A DNA stretch of 64,000 bases. Source: Cranoglanis bouderius. Taxonomy: Eukaryota > Chordata > Actinopteri > Siluriformes > Cranoglanididae. The translations under genes and the position numbers were made by a program. Numbering within the stretch: position 1 is the stretch's first letter; every line of letters begins with the position of its first letter. The notes beneath the pieces were generated by a model, which was given only the letters and a program-made list of their open reading frames with translations, was not told where the DNA came from and did not search any database. The DNA is taken from the NCBI GenBank assembly GCA_023630585.1, contig CM042558.1, forward strand, positions 2,653,300 through 2,717,299. The letters are read 5' to 3'. This document shows, one piece after another, positions 12,156 through 24,700 of the stretch.

Positions 12156-12735
12156 TGTCGTTCTGAGGCGGCTCTCAGAACCCTCACCAAGTACACCGAC
12201 CAGTAGTCATGCAGGGAATTAACCATTTATTACTGATGTATATGCTTGAATCTACAGCGGAAACTACAGCTCGACATATCCATGGCTTTGGATGAACACC
12301 ACTCCACTTGTGCACTCTCAGTCCCCGTTGGTCCTCAAGTCTCCAGCCTTGAGTCTCACTTATGACTGATCTCTATCACTCAGGACTTGTAGTGGGACGT
12401 CCCGGAGAAGTTCAGTCCCGTCCTCCAGCTGTATTTGTGCGGATAAGGCTTAGAGTGCTTCTCACACTGACCTCTATGTACTAGACTCCTTATTCTGAAT
12501 CCAATGGTCAGTCCAGGCTGTCATTTATTCTGCATAATGATCTTTATGCATCTTTTGCTCTCCTACACTTCTTAAATGATCATAAATTATACTCCAGAGT
12601 TTAATTATATTTACATAAAAGCACTGCTGGATTCTGATTGGTCAGAGGGTGTTGCTTATTTTTCTACAACCGCAGCCTCTTTTTATTTTATTTTATTTTA
12701 CTGCAGCCTCTTTCATTTGCTGTTTGTTTCGGGGG
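12156..12735. other. PAQR4 upstream region
   Basis: No coding signal. The first few hundred bases before the PAQR4 ATG should hold its 5' UTR and promoter, but I see no TATA box or clear CpG cluster. A copy of a dispersed 'ttctgattggtcagag' repeat lies at about 12,628-12,660. Confidence 0.4.
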
Positions 12736-12739
12736 GTTT

Positions 12740-13640
12740 CTCCCTTCATTCTCCTCTTCAGGAGGTGAAATGCTGCTCAATTAGGTTAAGGTCTGGTGAC
12801 TTTTGCATCAATTGCCAGTCTAAAACCTTCCACTTTTCCCCCCCTGATAAAGTCCTTTGTTGAGTTGGCAGTGTGTTTTTGGGTCATTGTCTTGCTGCAT
12901 GATGAAGTTCCTCCCAGTTAGATTGGATGCATTTCTCTGTAAATTGGTAGACAGAATGTTTCTGTAGACTTCTGAATTCATTCTGCTGCTACCATCATGA
13001 GTTCCATCATCAATAAAGATTAGTGAGCCTGTTCCAGAAGCAGCCATGCAAGTCCAAGCCGTGACATTACCTCCACCATGTTTCACAGATGAGCTTGTAT
13101 GCTTTGGATCATGAGCAGATTCTTTCGTTCTGAACATTTTGGCCTTTCCATCACTTTAGTAGAGGTTAATCCTTGTTCCAGAACTTTTGTGACTCATCTC
13201 TGTATTTCTCTGCAAATTCCAGTCTGGCTTTCTGATTCCTAATGCTGTTGAGTGGTTTGCACCTTGTGGCATAGCATCTATATTTCTCACCACTGCCCTG
13301 TGGAGGTTGTTGGTGATGTCACTGTTGATTGTTGTTTTTGGGTTTTTCTTCACAGCTCTCACAATGTTTGTCCTCAACTGCCGTTGTTTTTCTTTGGCCA
13401 ACTTGTTCGATGTCTGGTTGTGAGTACACCAGTGGTTTCTTTCTTTTTCTCAGCTTCAAAATGGCTTGCTTTTCTCCCATAGACAGCTCTTTGGTCTTCA
13501 TGTTGGTTTATCCCTTTTAACAACAAATGCAGTCTTCACAGGTGAAACCCAGGGCTCAAACCAAGAGCAGACATTCAGAGCTATTAATTGTTTAAACAAA
13601 TGTCAGTCACGTGTTCCAATATTTTTGATTGCTTGAAAAC
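12740..13640 (-). mobile_element. Tc1-like transposon remnant
   Basis: Minus-strand fragments give a transposase in order: MKTKELSMGEKQAIL (13,501 downward), AKEKQRQLRTNIVRAVKK (13,401 downward), and a catalytic part with VKHGGGNVTAWTC and FIMQQDNDPKTH (13,137-12,820). Frame changes between the parts show it is inactive. It lies between the PAQR4 start and the 3' end of the matrix gene. The ends are approximate. Confidence 0.75.
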
Positions 13641-13928
13641 GGGATGAGTTCAAACAAAAGGTGCCATATTCGACCACACACCAAAATAAAATATATAATA
13701 ATAGGATGTGCTGGATCAAGTGCTAAAAAACCGATTTCAATGCTTTTCATTTTCTTATTCATATATCATTATAGTAGTCTTTTTAATTTTTTAGTTATAG
13801 AGACAAATATTGACATAATCTTTGAACTTAAGAATACGACCCTGGGGATTTCACCGTGTAAAGCAATAAAACATGCATAACCAAGAGCAGTCTTCAGTAT
13901 CCCTCCTTTTTTCTTTTTTCTTTTTCTT

Positions 13929-13934
13929 TTTATT
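13929..13934 (-). promoter_or_regulatory. Candidate poly(A) signal of the matrix gene
   Basis: AATAAA on the minus strand about 400 bp after the stop codon. This is the first good signal in the expected 3' UTR. Confidence 0.45.
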
Positions 13935-14327
13935 ACAAATTGAACTTTATAAAAATCAGAGAGCTCCTTGCCACAGAAAGAAATCCATACTCAATAAATT
14001 ATCCTGTGCTTAGTTACAAAATAATACACATAAGACAGTAAAGGATGCACTTCTGATACAGTGAAAGGTTTGAAAAAGGAAATGAAGGCAGAACAGAATA
14101 ATATGGCTTAAAAACATTTACGTTCATTATATACTGTATGGGACACATCATCTGGCTGGTAAATATGAAATATTTTTGAAAACTGCAATATCACTACATA
14201 ATATCTAACAGTGGCCCTAAAAATATGTTTTGTTCTTAATTTAGTCTGTGTGTTAAAAAAAATAATAATAAAAAAGGGCGGGGGGAGGACGACAGCAGGA
14301 CACATGTTTGTTCCCTCTTCTTCAGGA

Positions 14328-14580
14328 TCAACCTGAAAAAAAGAAGAAAAAGATACAGTTATGATGGATGTAAATTCTTTGATGTTATTAAGGATAATAA
14401 ATTAAAGCTGCAGTAAAAAATTTTTTTCTGTTAATATAATTAATATAATAATTATAATATATTATATATTATATAATATTATTATAATAATTAATATATT
14501 TCCACCAGAGGGGTCTCTATAATTTACATACTCCATAAGTTACATACTGCACCTTTAATGTTCAGTCAAAAATTAAATGA

Positions 14581-14616
<36 letters not shown>

Positions 14617-15357
14617 GTTATTATTATTATTATTATTCAATACATCAAGGTAATGTGAGGGAGTGTGAATTAAAGACGCAGCGTCTGAGATCTTACCGTG
14701 ATATCCGTTGCCGAAGAATTCTTTCAGGTCGTGTTTCGGCTCCTTGCCTCCTAAACAGAGCGAACATTTAATGCAAAGTACTGTTAAAGATAATCAGCTG
14801 CTTTTAGAGATGATTTGGTTTTTTTTATACCTGTCCAGGACTGAGGGAGCTGTGGGCCTTTGAGGTTCTGCTGAACAGGAATGTGCTGTGGTGTCGCTGC
14901 TCCGGTGGGACTGTACACTGGCGAGTAGGCGGGGTTTCCTAGAGACACTGCTGACCCAGTGAGGGGGCCGTCAGTGGGGGCAGCGGGCAAAGAGACAGCT
15001 GGGGGGTAAAAATAAATAAACGGGAAAATGAAGAGAATGGAACGAAATTATGCAGCATCTGTCACATCGTAGGAAAAAAATGAAGCAGTTAACATCACAT
15101 GCTAAAAATGACATGACAAACAACTAATGTTATAAAATTTTCTTCTATGGATTGCCTGCAATAACATATTTCCACCAGAGAGGTCTCCAAAATTCACACA
15201 CTCCAAAAGTCACATACTGCACCTTTAAAGTCTGGACAAAAATAAAATGTGAAAAGTGTAAATGAAACATTATGCTGTATTTGTGACATGCTGAAAATTA
15301 TTGCACAGTAAATTACTAAAAATTGCTGAAAATTAAAAACGCAAATTGTAGTTGAGA

Positions 15358-15412
<55 letters not shown>

Positions 15413-15716
15413 CGTGTACAACAGTGTGAGTGTTTACCTTCAGCTTGGACTCCTCCCTTGATATAGGAGGCTGGCCCTGTTTAAAAACAAAACAAAACAA
15501 ACATATGTATAGAGTTTTTTTTTTTTGCAAATGAAAATTGCTCACCACAAATTTGGACTGTACCATCTTGAAAAAAATAGGGAATGGTTTGATCAACAGT
15601 TAAACGTAGAATAAATGTATAACAAACGATTTTCTGGTCCGGTTAGTTCTATGTACCTTCTCCAACTCCATCTAGCAAAGGAGCAATAGGCTGGGGCTGC
15701 ACCTCTCCATCTCCTG

Positions 15717-15777
<61 letters not shown>

Positions 15778-18700
15778 ACATACACTCTTAATAAGCAGGT
15801 TGAGACATGGATTAGCGATAGCATTATAATATTAAAGCATGAATAACAACTAACCGAACTGATCTACAGACTTCACTCCGTCGATAGCAGGAGCTTCATA
15901 CTGCAGCACTGCACACAGAGTGTGAAGGATTATGGGATATTATGGTATGCATCATCGTGAATACCTTAATAATGAATAGACTGTGCGGTTTGGGACACGT
16001 CCCCAATGGATTGATGACAGCGTTAATGTGGCCTATATAGTGAATAGACTGTGTGGTTTTGGATGTGTCCACAGTGAATTGGTGATGGTGTTTATGTAGC
16101 CTGGGTAGTGAATAGGGTGTGTGGTTTGGGACATATCCACGGTGAACTGCTGATAGTATTAATGTGACCTACAGTATATAGTGAATAGGGTGAGTGGTTT
16201 GGCATACGTCCACAGTGGACTGATGATGGTGTTAATGTGGCCTATATAGTGAATAGGGTGAGTGGTTTGGGACACATCCCCAATGGATTGATGATGGTGT
16301 TAAGGTGGCCTATATAGTGAATAGGGTGAGTGGATTGGGACATGTCCACAATGGACTGATGATGGTGTTTATGTGGCCTATATAGTGAAAAGGGTGAGTG
16401 GTTTGGGACACGTCCACAACATGCTGATGATGGTGTTAATATGACCTATATAATAGTTAGTCACATGCTGGGCGAGACAATCGTGTGATGTGAAGTGTCC
16501 AGCTCTGAATAAGGAGCGCACTGATACTAGACCGCTTATCACAGAAGCCTTTCAGTCATAGCCAGTCCATATAGGATTTTGCGCAGGTTTGTTTTGTGAT
16601 TGTTGTGACAAAAATGCTTGTGATTATGGAGCCCTGTTTGAATACAGCGAAAGCAATGAAGCCAGACAGATTTTCTGAAAACATGGGTAACTAGTGCCTT
16701 CTTGGGTACTGGAGTTCATGGAGTACATGGAGTTCATAGCTCAGAGTAGGGCAATGCTTTCCAGGTTTTGCTTTCCAGGGTCTGCCAGAAAAAAAGTTGG
16801 AAGGATTGCTGTGAATGTGGAAAATCAATATGAAAGCATTCATGATAAATTCTATCACATGTGTGTGCAAGAAAAGCATCAAAGCACGTCTACAAACTAG
16901 TCGAGTTAATGGATAATGCACAAAGTGGAATGCATGATGTGGTGACTTGATTGATTGGGAGTCCCCTTCAAGTTGGCCCAGTGGCCTAATGGATAAGGCA
17001 TCAGCCTTCGGAGCTGAGGATTGTGGGTTCGAGTCCCATCTGGGTCGAGTTATAGCTAGGGTATCAGAAATTGCCAGCTGTGCTTTAGTTTGGTGTGGTT
17101 CCCACTTGTCTATCAGGTCCTAAAATATCCATGCGTCCTATGTCCAATATAGGAAAAGATTAGGACGTCCTTGATCACAGTTCCTGCTGCTTAATCCCCA
17201 AGAACCCTCTTTGTGTATATAACATTCTCAACAGAATGTAGTTATTACAGTAGTACTGAATCATGGCTAAAAAAAGAAAGGCTCTTCTTGCTAGTTATGA
17301 TGGCGACTCTCCGCGGAATCACTAACCCTGCTTTGGAGGCTCTCGAGACAATTGTGTTATAGCCCTGTTTGTGTACAGCAAAAGCAATCAAGCCAGAAAG
17401 ATTTTGGATTTCTCCATTAAGAACAACATAGTGTTGACTGACCAATCTAAATAGGGTGAGCCTTAACCTCGGATTATTGTAATATTATACTACTTAAGTG
17501 TACATGGGAATCCATGACATTGTTATACAAAGTTACTCTCATAGATGTATACTCTTAAGACGTCTCCAGGTTCAGACATGTTGGCACCAGCCTTACACAG
17601 GTGTAAACAGGAGATTTGGCTCGTTGGTCTAGGGGTATGATTCTCGCTTCGGGTGCGAGAGGTCCCGGGTTCAAATCCCGGACGAGCCCAACTTTAAGTT
17701 GAGTGGTCTACCTCTGGGTGGAAATGAGATGACAGAATCCTGGACTGCTGGCTGTTTGGCTCTCAAGAGAAAGCTTCAAATCCCAGATGAGCCCTTTCCA
17801 TTCTGTCAACTTGTAAGTCTTTGTTGCTCGGACAGCAGTCAACACGACCAAGCTTCCTGTCATCGCTATTTGAACGCCATCTTTTTCAGTCTTCCTCCAA
17901 TATAGGAAAAATGCAGGACCTTGCACACAGATCATGAGGACAAAGTAAATTCAGAGTTCCTGCCACTTAATATTGACCTCCTGCCTTGCACGGATTGTCG
18001 CGACGCTTTGTTGTAGCTAAGCAAGATAAACTGCTGTATGAACTTTAGGTCAAAATTAAAGGGCTCAAACATGAGTGCCATACCCTACAATTTGTAGTGA
18101 CAAAGTAGAAGCCATGTGCTGTCCTTGCTGCGTGGTGTAAACATATCAGAATTGTGTTGTTCTGACAAGTCGCTGTGGACTTCATAGCTCAGTGTAGGGC
18201 AATGCTTTCCATGTGTTGCTTTCCAGGGTCTGCCGGAAAAAGTCGGAAGGAAGGAAAGTTGGAAGGAAATCAGTCTGAAAGCATTCATGACAAATTCTAT
18301 CACATGTGTGATCAAGAAAAGTATCAAAGCACATGCTAGAAACTAGTTGTGGTAATGGATAATGCGTAATGTTCTGGAACTTTCCGTGGTCTGCCAGAAA
18401 AGGTCTAGAGGGTGGCTGTTCTTACCATTCTGAGAGCATTCCCTCAAGTAGATAGTACATGTGTGAGCAGGAAAAACAGCTAGATTGATCGAGCAACCTC
18501 TGCACTTGTCTATCGGAAAAAATGATTGAGAATAAGTCAGTCCCCATCCCCGTCCATATCCTTTCCAACAGAATGTAGTTGATGTAGTTATTGCAGAAGT
18601 ACTAAATCATGGCTAAATAAATAAAGGATTTTCTTGCTTTCCTGGAAACCCAGCCTTTCAGGTTTATCTCCCTGTGTTTTAGAGCCTTGGAATACCAACT

Positions 18701-21700
18701 TTGGCGATGAAAACCAGCAAAGGCTCTACGTCGCCAACCAAGCTTCGTGAAATAGTTAGTCACATGCTGGGCGAGACAATCGTGTGATGTGAAGTGTCCA
18801 GCTCTGAATAAGGAGCGCACTGATACTAGACCGCTTATCACAGAAGCCTTTCAGTCATAGCCAGTCCATACAGGATTTTGCGCAGGTTTGTTTTGTGATT
18901 GTTGTGACAAAAATGCTTGTGATTATGGAGCCCTGTTTGAATACAGCGAAAGCAATGAAGCCAGACAGATTAATATGACCTATATATGGTTTGGGACACA
19001 CCCCCACTGTGACAGATGGTGAACCAAATCCCAAACTGAAATGATTCTTTGTAGGGAGTAGGGATTAGGTGGTGTACGGACTTGGTGTAAGTGAGTGTCG
19101 TACCGGGCTGATCGATGGACTGACCATCAGTGACTGGACCGAAGCCCTCAAAGGGAAGCGATGGATTGCCTGGAAAACATATAGTATTTGGAGTTTTTAA
19201 ACTGATTTAATTGACTTTTTATCCATCTATAGTTACATTTAACGTGTCGGAACATCAGTGAAGCAAGTTAGTTCCTGTGTACAGCTCCTGTTTAAGTTAC
19301 AGCTTTACTGCTGACTGTTACGAAGCACTGACACTGGAGACTTCTTCCATAAATGTTAAATAAACGTTTCCTTACAGAAAACTTTGATATACGTTTTTCT
19401 TTCTTAAATAACAATAAATAAATAAAAATAAATAACAAAATTCAGCAGCGCTGTGGTCAAAGACAAATAATGCGAATGTCACATTTGATGTAATTACCGT
19501 ATTTTCCATATGATTTAGCATCACCACCGAGACTGATGGGCTCCGGGGCGTAGGGTCCAGCAGCCTGGCCTTAAGAGAGAGACACAGATACAGAGAGAGA
19601 GAGAGAGAGGGTTTTGTTTTTGTTTTTTAAAATGTGGTAACATTCCTCTGTGATTTCACCATGACACTGTAAAAATCGCCAAGCTTTACCGTATTTCCCA
19701 GAATTCCCAGTGACAGCTTGCAAACCAAGCTGCTGGTCACCATAAGGTCCTAATATAGAGTCAGATGTCAAACTTTCGACAAATAGTGAGGGACAGAAAT
19801 GTAGATAAACCATGTAATGTAAAGTAATTACCATATTTTCCAGAGTCACTAGCACTAGCAAAGTACGGAGAGCCTCCCATGTCTGAGGATAGAGAGAGAG
19901 AGAGTGATAGAGAGTCATAGATAGGACTTAGTCATAGTTTGAAGTAGTGAATAGGTCAAGTTAGTCACGTGAACTCACTGTATTTCGCAGCAGATTTGGG
20001 ATTGCCGTTAAATTCCAGCGGATTGTAGTTTCCGGCTGCTTTAGAACCATAAGGCGATGCAGCGTAGGGATTACCTGAGGGGCAGCAGTCAGAGGTAAAG
20101 CCGTAACGTTAGGTTTGCCGACAATTAGCTAGTTAAGATGTGTATATTAGCTTGTTAAATTAGCTAGCTAGTCAAGTTTTGTTTTCATTGTTGTTCATAA
20201 TGTTAATATGAATATGAACTTTTCGAGCCACACCATATTTTCCGTATGGATTGGAGTTGTATCCCATGGGCGAGCCGCCAAAAACGAGGCCACCAATACC
20301 TAGGAGGGAACGTTAGAGAGCGTTACCTAGCACAAAGCGTGAGGCAAATGAATTTTGTTTTAAAGTGAAGTATTCTACACAGTTTACCATATCTGACTTG
20401 AGGCTTTCCCTCAGAGCCTAATCCCATCGGCTGAGCTCCATACGGCCCACCTATCGAAGCAAAATACAGACACCTATCAATAAATAAACATCTGAAATGT
20501 GAACTTTTAAAAGATGTAGCACAAACGCACCATAGGCACGGACAGATTTCACCTCAGGCCCGAGTTCAGCCGTCTGCGGTTCGATTGGACTGGCTCCTGC
20601 TTCAAAACAAGGCTCACACTCATATTCTGACCATCACATATACACACACACGCATATACTGTATGCATATACATAATATATACAGTGCAAATCATAGATA
20701 TATAATTACCATCCAGTCGAGCGGGGATGATGGGGGCACCGTTATACGGTCGCTGTCCTGCTCCACCTAAAAGAGATCCAGATTTAAAATGGTGTATTTT
20801 TCCAATAATGGAACTTTCAAATAAAAAACAATCTCATCAGTTAAATTATGGCAAATAAAATACCGCCAGCTATATGACGTCATATATGACGTTTTTGGTT
20901 GTTTCCGAGGATAAATTTAATTTTTGGTATACTGTAAACTGGTGATCTGGTCTAAAAGTTTTCAGGCTGAAATTCACCCTTCAAATATGAGTTAACATTA
21001 TACATGGATGCTCGGCTAAGCGCTAACGTCCAACGACGATACAAACGAAAATACTCCTTACGTTTTAAAATTACGATTTAGCTAAGTAGCATGCAGTTGC
21101 TATGTTGTATAGTGAGCAGTGACAATTTCAGCAAGATGAAATGGTCAGGAATATCATAACATTTTCCTTGGTTGTGTTGGTAAATTACTAAGAAAAGACT
21201 TGTATGACTAAAATTACACCATAATTAGACTTAGACCTGGATTATTTAGGGGGGATATTTGAATGTAAGTAACTCTTAGTGAACGCCATCTACTATATGC
21301 TTACTAAACAAGAAACGTGTTTATTGTACCAGATTTGCCCTTGATCATCTCACCAAGACCTGCTGCATGGGATGAGACAAGATAGAAACATAAATATTTA
21401 ACAGTAATACAGTACTGTGCAAAAGTTTTAGGCAGGTGTGAAAAAATGCTGTAATGTAAGAATGCTTTCAAAAATAGACATGCTCATAGTTTATTAACAA
21501 AATGCAAAGTGAGTGAACAGAAGAAAAATCTACATCAAATCAATATTTGGTGTGACCACCCACTGCCTTCAAAACAGCATCAATTCCTCTAGGTACACTT
21601 GCACAAAGTCAGAGATTTTGTAGGCATATAGTCAGGTGTATGATTAAAAAATTATACCAAACAGGTGCTAATGATCATCAATTCAGTATGTAGGTTGAAA

Positions 21701-24700
21701 CAATCATTAACTGAAACAGAAACAGCTGTGCAGGAGGAATAAAACTGGGTGAGGAACAGCCAAACTCAGCTAACAAGGTGAGGTTGCTGAAGACAGTTTA
21801 CTGTCAAAAGACATACACCATGGCAAGACTGAGCACAGCAACAAGACAGAAGGTAGTTATACTGCATCAGCAAGGTCTCTCCCAGGCAGAAATTTCAAGG
21901 CAGACAGGGGTTTCCAGATGTGCTGTCCAAGATCTTTTGAAGAAGCACAAAGAAACGGGCAACATTGAGGACAGTAGACGCAGTGGTCGGCCAAGGAAGC
22001 TTACTGTAGCAGATGAAAGACACATCAGGCTTACTTCCCTTCACAATCGGAAGATGTCCAGCAGTGCCATCAGCTCAGACCTGGCAGAAACCAGTGGGAC
22101 CCAGGTACACCCATCTACTGTCCGGAGAAGTCTGGTCAGAAGTGGCCTTCATGGAAGACTTGCGGCCAAAAAGCCATACCTCCGACATGGAAACAAGGTC
22201 AAGCGACTCAACTATGCATGAAAACAAGAGACTCAACTATGCATGAAAACACAGGAACTGAGGTGCAGAAAAATGGCAGCAGATGCTCTGGACTGATGAG
22301 TCAAAATTTGACATATTTGGCTGTAGCAGAAGGCAGTTTGTTTGCCGAGGGGCTGGAGAGCGGTACACGAATGAGTGTCAGCAGGCAACAGTGAAGCATG
22401 GTGGAGGTTCCTTGCAAGTTTGGGGCTGCATTTCTGCAAATGGAGTTGGGGATTTGGTCAGAATTAATGGTCTCCTCAATGCTGAGAAGTACAGGCAGAC
22501 ACTTATCCATCATGCAAGACCATCAGGGAAGCATCTGATTGGCCCCAAATTTATTCTGCAGCATGACAATAACCCCAAATATACAGTGAAAGTCATTAAG
22601 AATTATCTTCAGTGTAAAGAAGAAGAAGGAGTCCTGGAAGTGATGGTACGGCCCCCACAGAGCCCTGATCTCAATATCATCGAGTCTGTCTGGGATTACA
22701 TGAAGAGAGAGAGAAGCAACTGAGGCCGCCTAAATACACAGAAGAACTGTGGTTAGTTATCCAAGATGTTTGGGCCGACCTACCTGCAGGTTTCCTTCAA
22801 AAACTGTGTGCAAGTGTACCTAGAAGAATTGATTAATTGATGCTGTTTTGAAGACAAAGGGTGGTCACACCAAATACTGATTTGATGTAGATTTCTCTTC
22901 TGTTCACTCACTTTGCATTTTGTTAATTGATAAATATAAACTATTAGCATGTCTATTTTTGAAAGCACTCTTACTGTACAGCATTTTTTCACATCAGCCT
23001 AAAACTTTTGTATAGTACTGTACATCCGAAGCTGTGTATTAATAATTCTGTTTTAAATACATTAATAGTTCTCACCATTGCCATATCCGTATCCCGCTCC
23101 TGGATTAATATAACCTGGATACAAAGGCATATTACATTATATAGTGGTCCAGCTTATTGATAATACAAAAACTATATATATATATATATATTTTTTAAAA
23201 ACCATGTTTAATAAAGTGTGCGTAGCTGGAAAACCTGGCTGGTTACCTGGCTGTTTGAGTTTAGGGCCATATCCTGGGATAATAGAGAATAATAGAGAAA
23301 AAGCAAAGTAAATAACTTATTGGACTGATTGGACTGTATTCAAAAATTTAATTAAGCATGTGTAGTTAAGATTTAATACAGAAATTGCACTTATTGGTAT
23401 TTAGTAGTAGTGATAAAGTTACCACCTGTCGATACCTCCATTAGTGCAGATGCTATGCCAAAACAGTAATTTCCTAACTTTAAGGTTCAGTCTCATTTCT
23501 TACAATCAAAAAGGAGATGCAATAAAGAGTGATGTAAGCATGTATGCAGTTAGTGCATGTTCATTGAATTTGGCTAGAAATGTATCAACACGTGATATAG
23601 TGATGAGTATGACCTGGTTTTGAGGGCTTGGCTCCTCCACTGTTTGGGTACCAAGGTCCAGGACCATATCCTGTAAATAAACATATTTTATTATAGCAAA
23701 ATACATTAACACAAAATCCATTGTGATTCTACATGGAAACATTTTCTCATGCTGTTTCTCAGGTCAAGATATTAGAGACACAAAATGAACTTTGGAAGAA
23801 AATTAATTCATTTGACCATACAGTACATGCAACAAATACTATATTATTCATTGGAAAACAGGACACTGTCCTACAAGGAAGACTGTAAAACATACATTTC
23901 ATTATTACGAAACAAAAATAATGTCATTATTATTGAAAGGCGAAAATACAGCAGGGGAAATGCTACAGTTTAGTGTAATTAGAGTACAAGTTATGAAGAT
24001 CAATACAGTGTACAAATAAAATGAACTAAACACACAGTTTAATAGGAAGTAATGAATGACAAGTGGTTCACCTATCGCTGAAAGAATTTCACATTTCTTA
24101 AGAGCATGAAGAACCCATGCAAGAACCCATTACAGTCATGCATAAGGATAAACAACCTAAATAAATGAAATGTGATCATGCAGATCAGTATCATGCTTTT
24201 TTATTTCACTATAAAAAACATTAAAATAAATAAATATATAAATAAATAATTTAAATGTTTAGTGTTTACCAGGACTGGGCAGCTTAGTCCATTGTCCAGA
24301 CACTCCAAGTCCACAATCTACGCAACATCCATTAAAATCAGGTAACATTAAAAATAAGCATTTCTTTCATTTATGAGTTTAAATTAGTGCTTTAAAATTC
24401 TGAGCTTAAATGTGGATTTACCAGGTTTTGAGCACAGATTTACCCCTTGCCAATTAGTCTGCTTGAGACCTGCCAGTTGTACGGGGGATAATAAAACTTC
24501 CAATATAAACCACAACCACATAACACCACTAACATCCACCAGCTCTGTGATGTCGTCATGGAGGACTGGAAGAGGACTCCAGTGGCAACCTGTGAAGCTC
24601 TGGTGAACTCCATGCCCAACAGGGTTAAGGCAGTGCTGGAAAATAATGGTGGCCACAAATGTTGACACTTTGGGCCTAATTTGGACATTTTCACTTAGGG

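Larger units (their letters stand above)
16452..18971. mobile_element. tRNA-bearing insertion with 221-bp direct terminal repeats
   Basis: Direct repeats at 16,452-16,672 and 18,751-18,971 are 221 bp long and differ at about one base (ataggatt against acaggatt). They flank 2.1 kb that holds tRNA-Arg(TCG), tRNA-Pro(CGG) and two further internally duplicated blocks. The 17-mer 'ttaatatgacctatata' occurs at 16,436-16,452 and 18,970-18,986, as a target duplication would. No reverse transcriptase or transposase is present. It may be a piece of a tandem tRNA-gene array (period 2,299 bp) or a non-autonomous element. It lies in the intron between exons 40 and 41 of the matrix gene. Confidence 0.65.
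14328..24469 (-). other. Matrix gene exons 26-46 (3' half, GKY modules)
   Basis: Coordinates, high to low: 24469-24422, 24317-24270, 23670-23614, 23273-23247, 23114-23076, 21359-21330, 20766-20710, 20596-20531, 20450-20388, 20299-20234, 20074-19979, 19882-19832, 19749-19690, 19569-19498, 19169-19104, 15908-15855, 15713-15657, 15476-15438, 14998-14831, 14750-14697, 14332-14328. Exons 26 and 27 each carry one Cys and one Trp. Exons 33-39 mostly end in Tyr, commonly GKY. Exons 40-43 are more acidic (DGQSIDQP, IDGVKSVDQF, LLDGVGE). Exon 41 uses the acceptor giving VLQYEAP, because the nearer AG would create a stop. The weakest calls are exons 26, 27 and 31. Confidence 0.75.

Noticed and set aside
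16452..18971. Standard LTR retrotransposon
   Set aside because: The direct repeats do not start TG or end CA, no primer-binding site or polypurine tract is seen, and there is no gag or pol remnant, so the LTR label was not used.
21330..21359. Dropping the 30-bp exon 31 of the matrix gene
   Set aside because: Kept because it has proper AG and GT sites, phase 1 at both ends and Gly/Lys-rich text (GLGEMIKGKS), but it is among the least certain exons.
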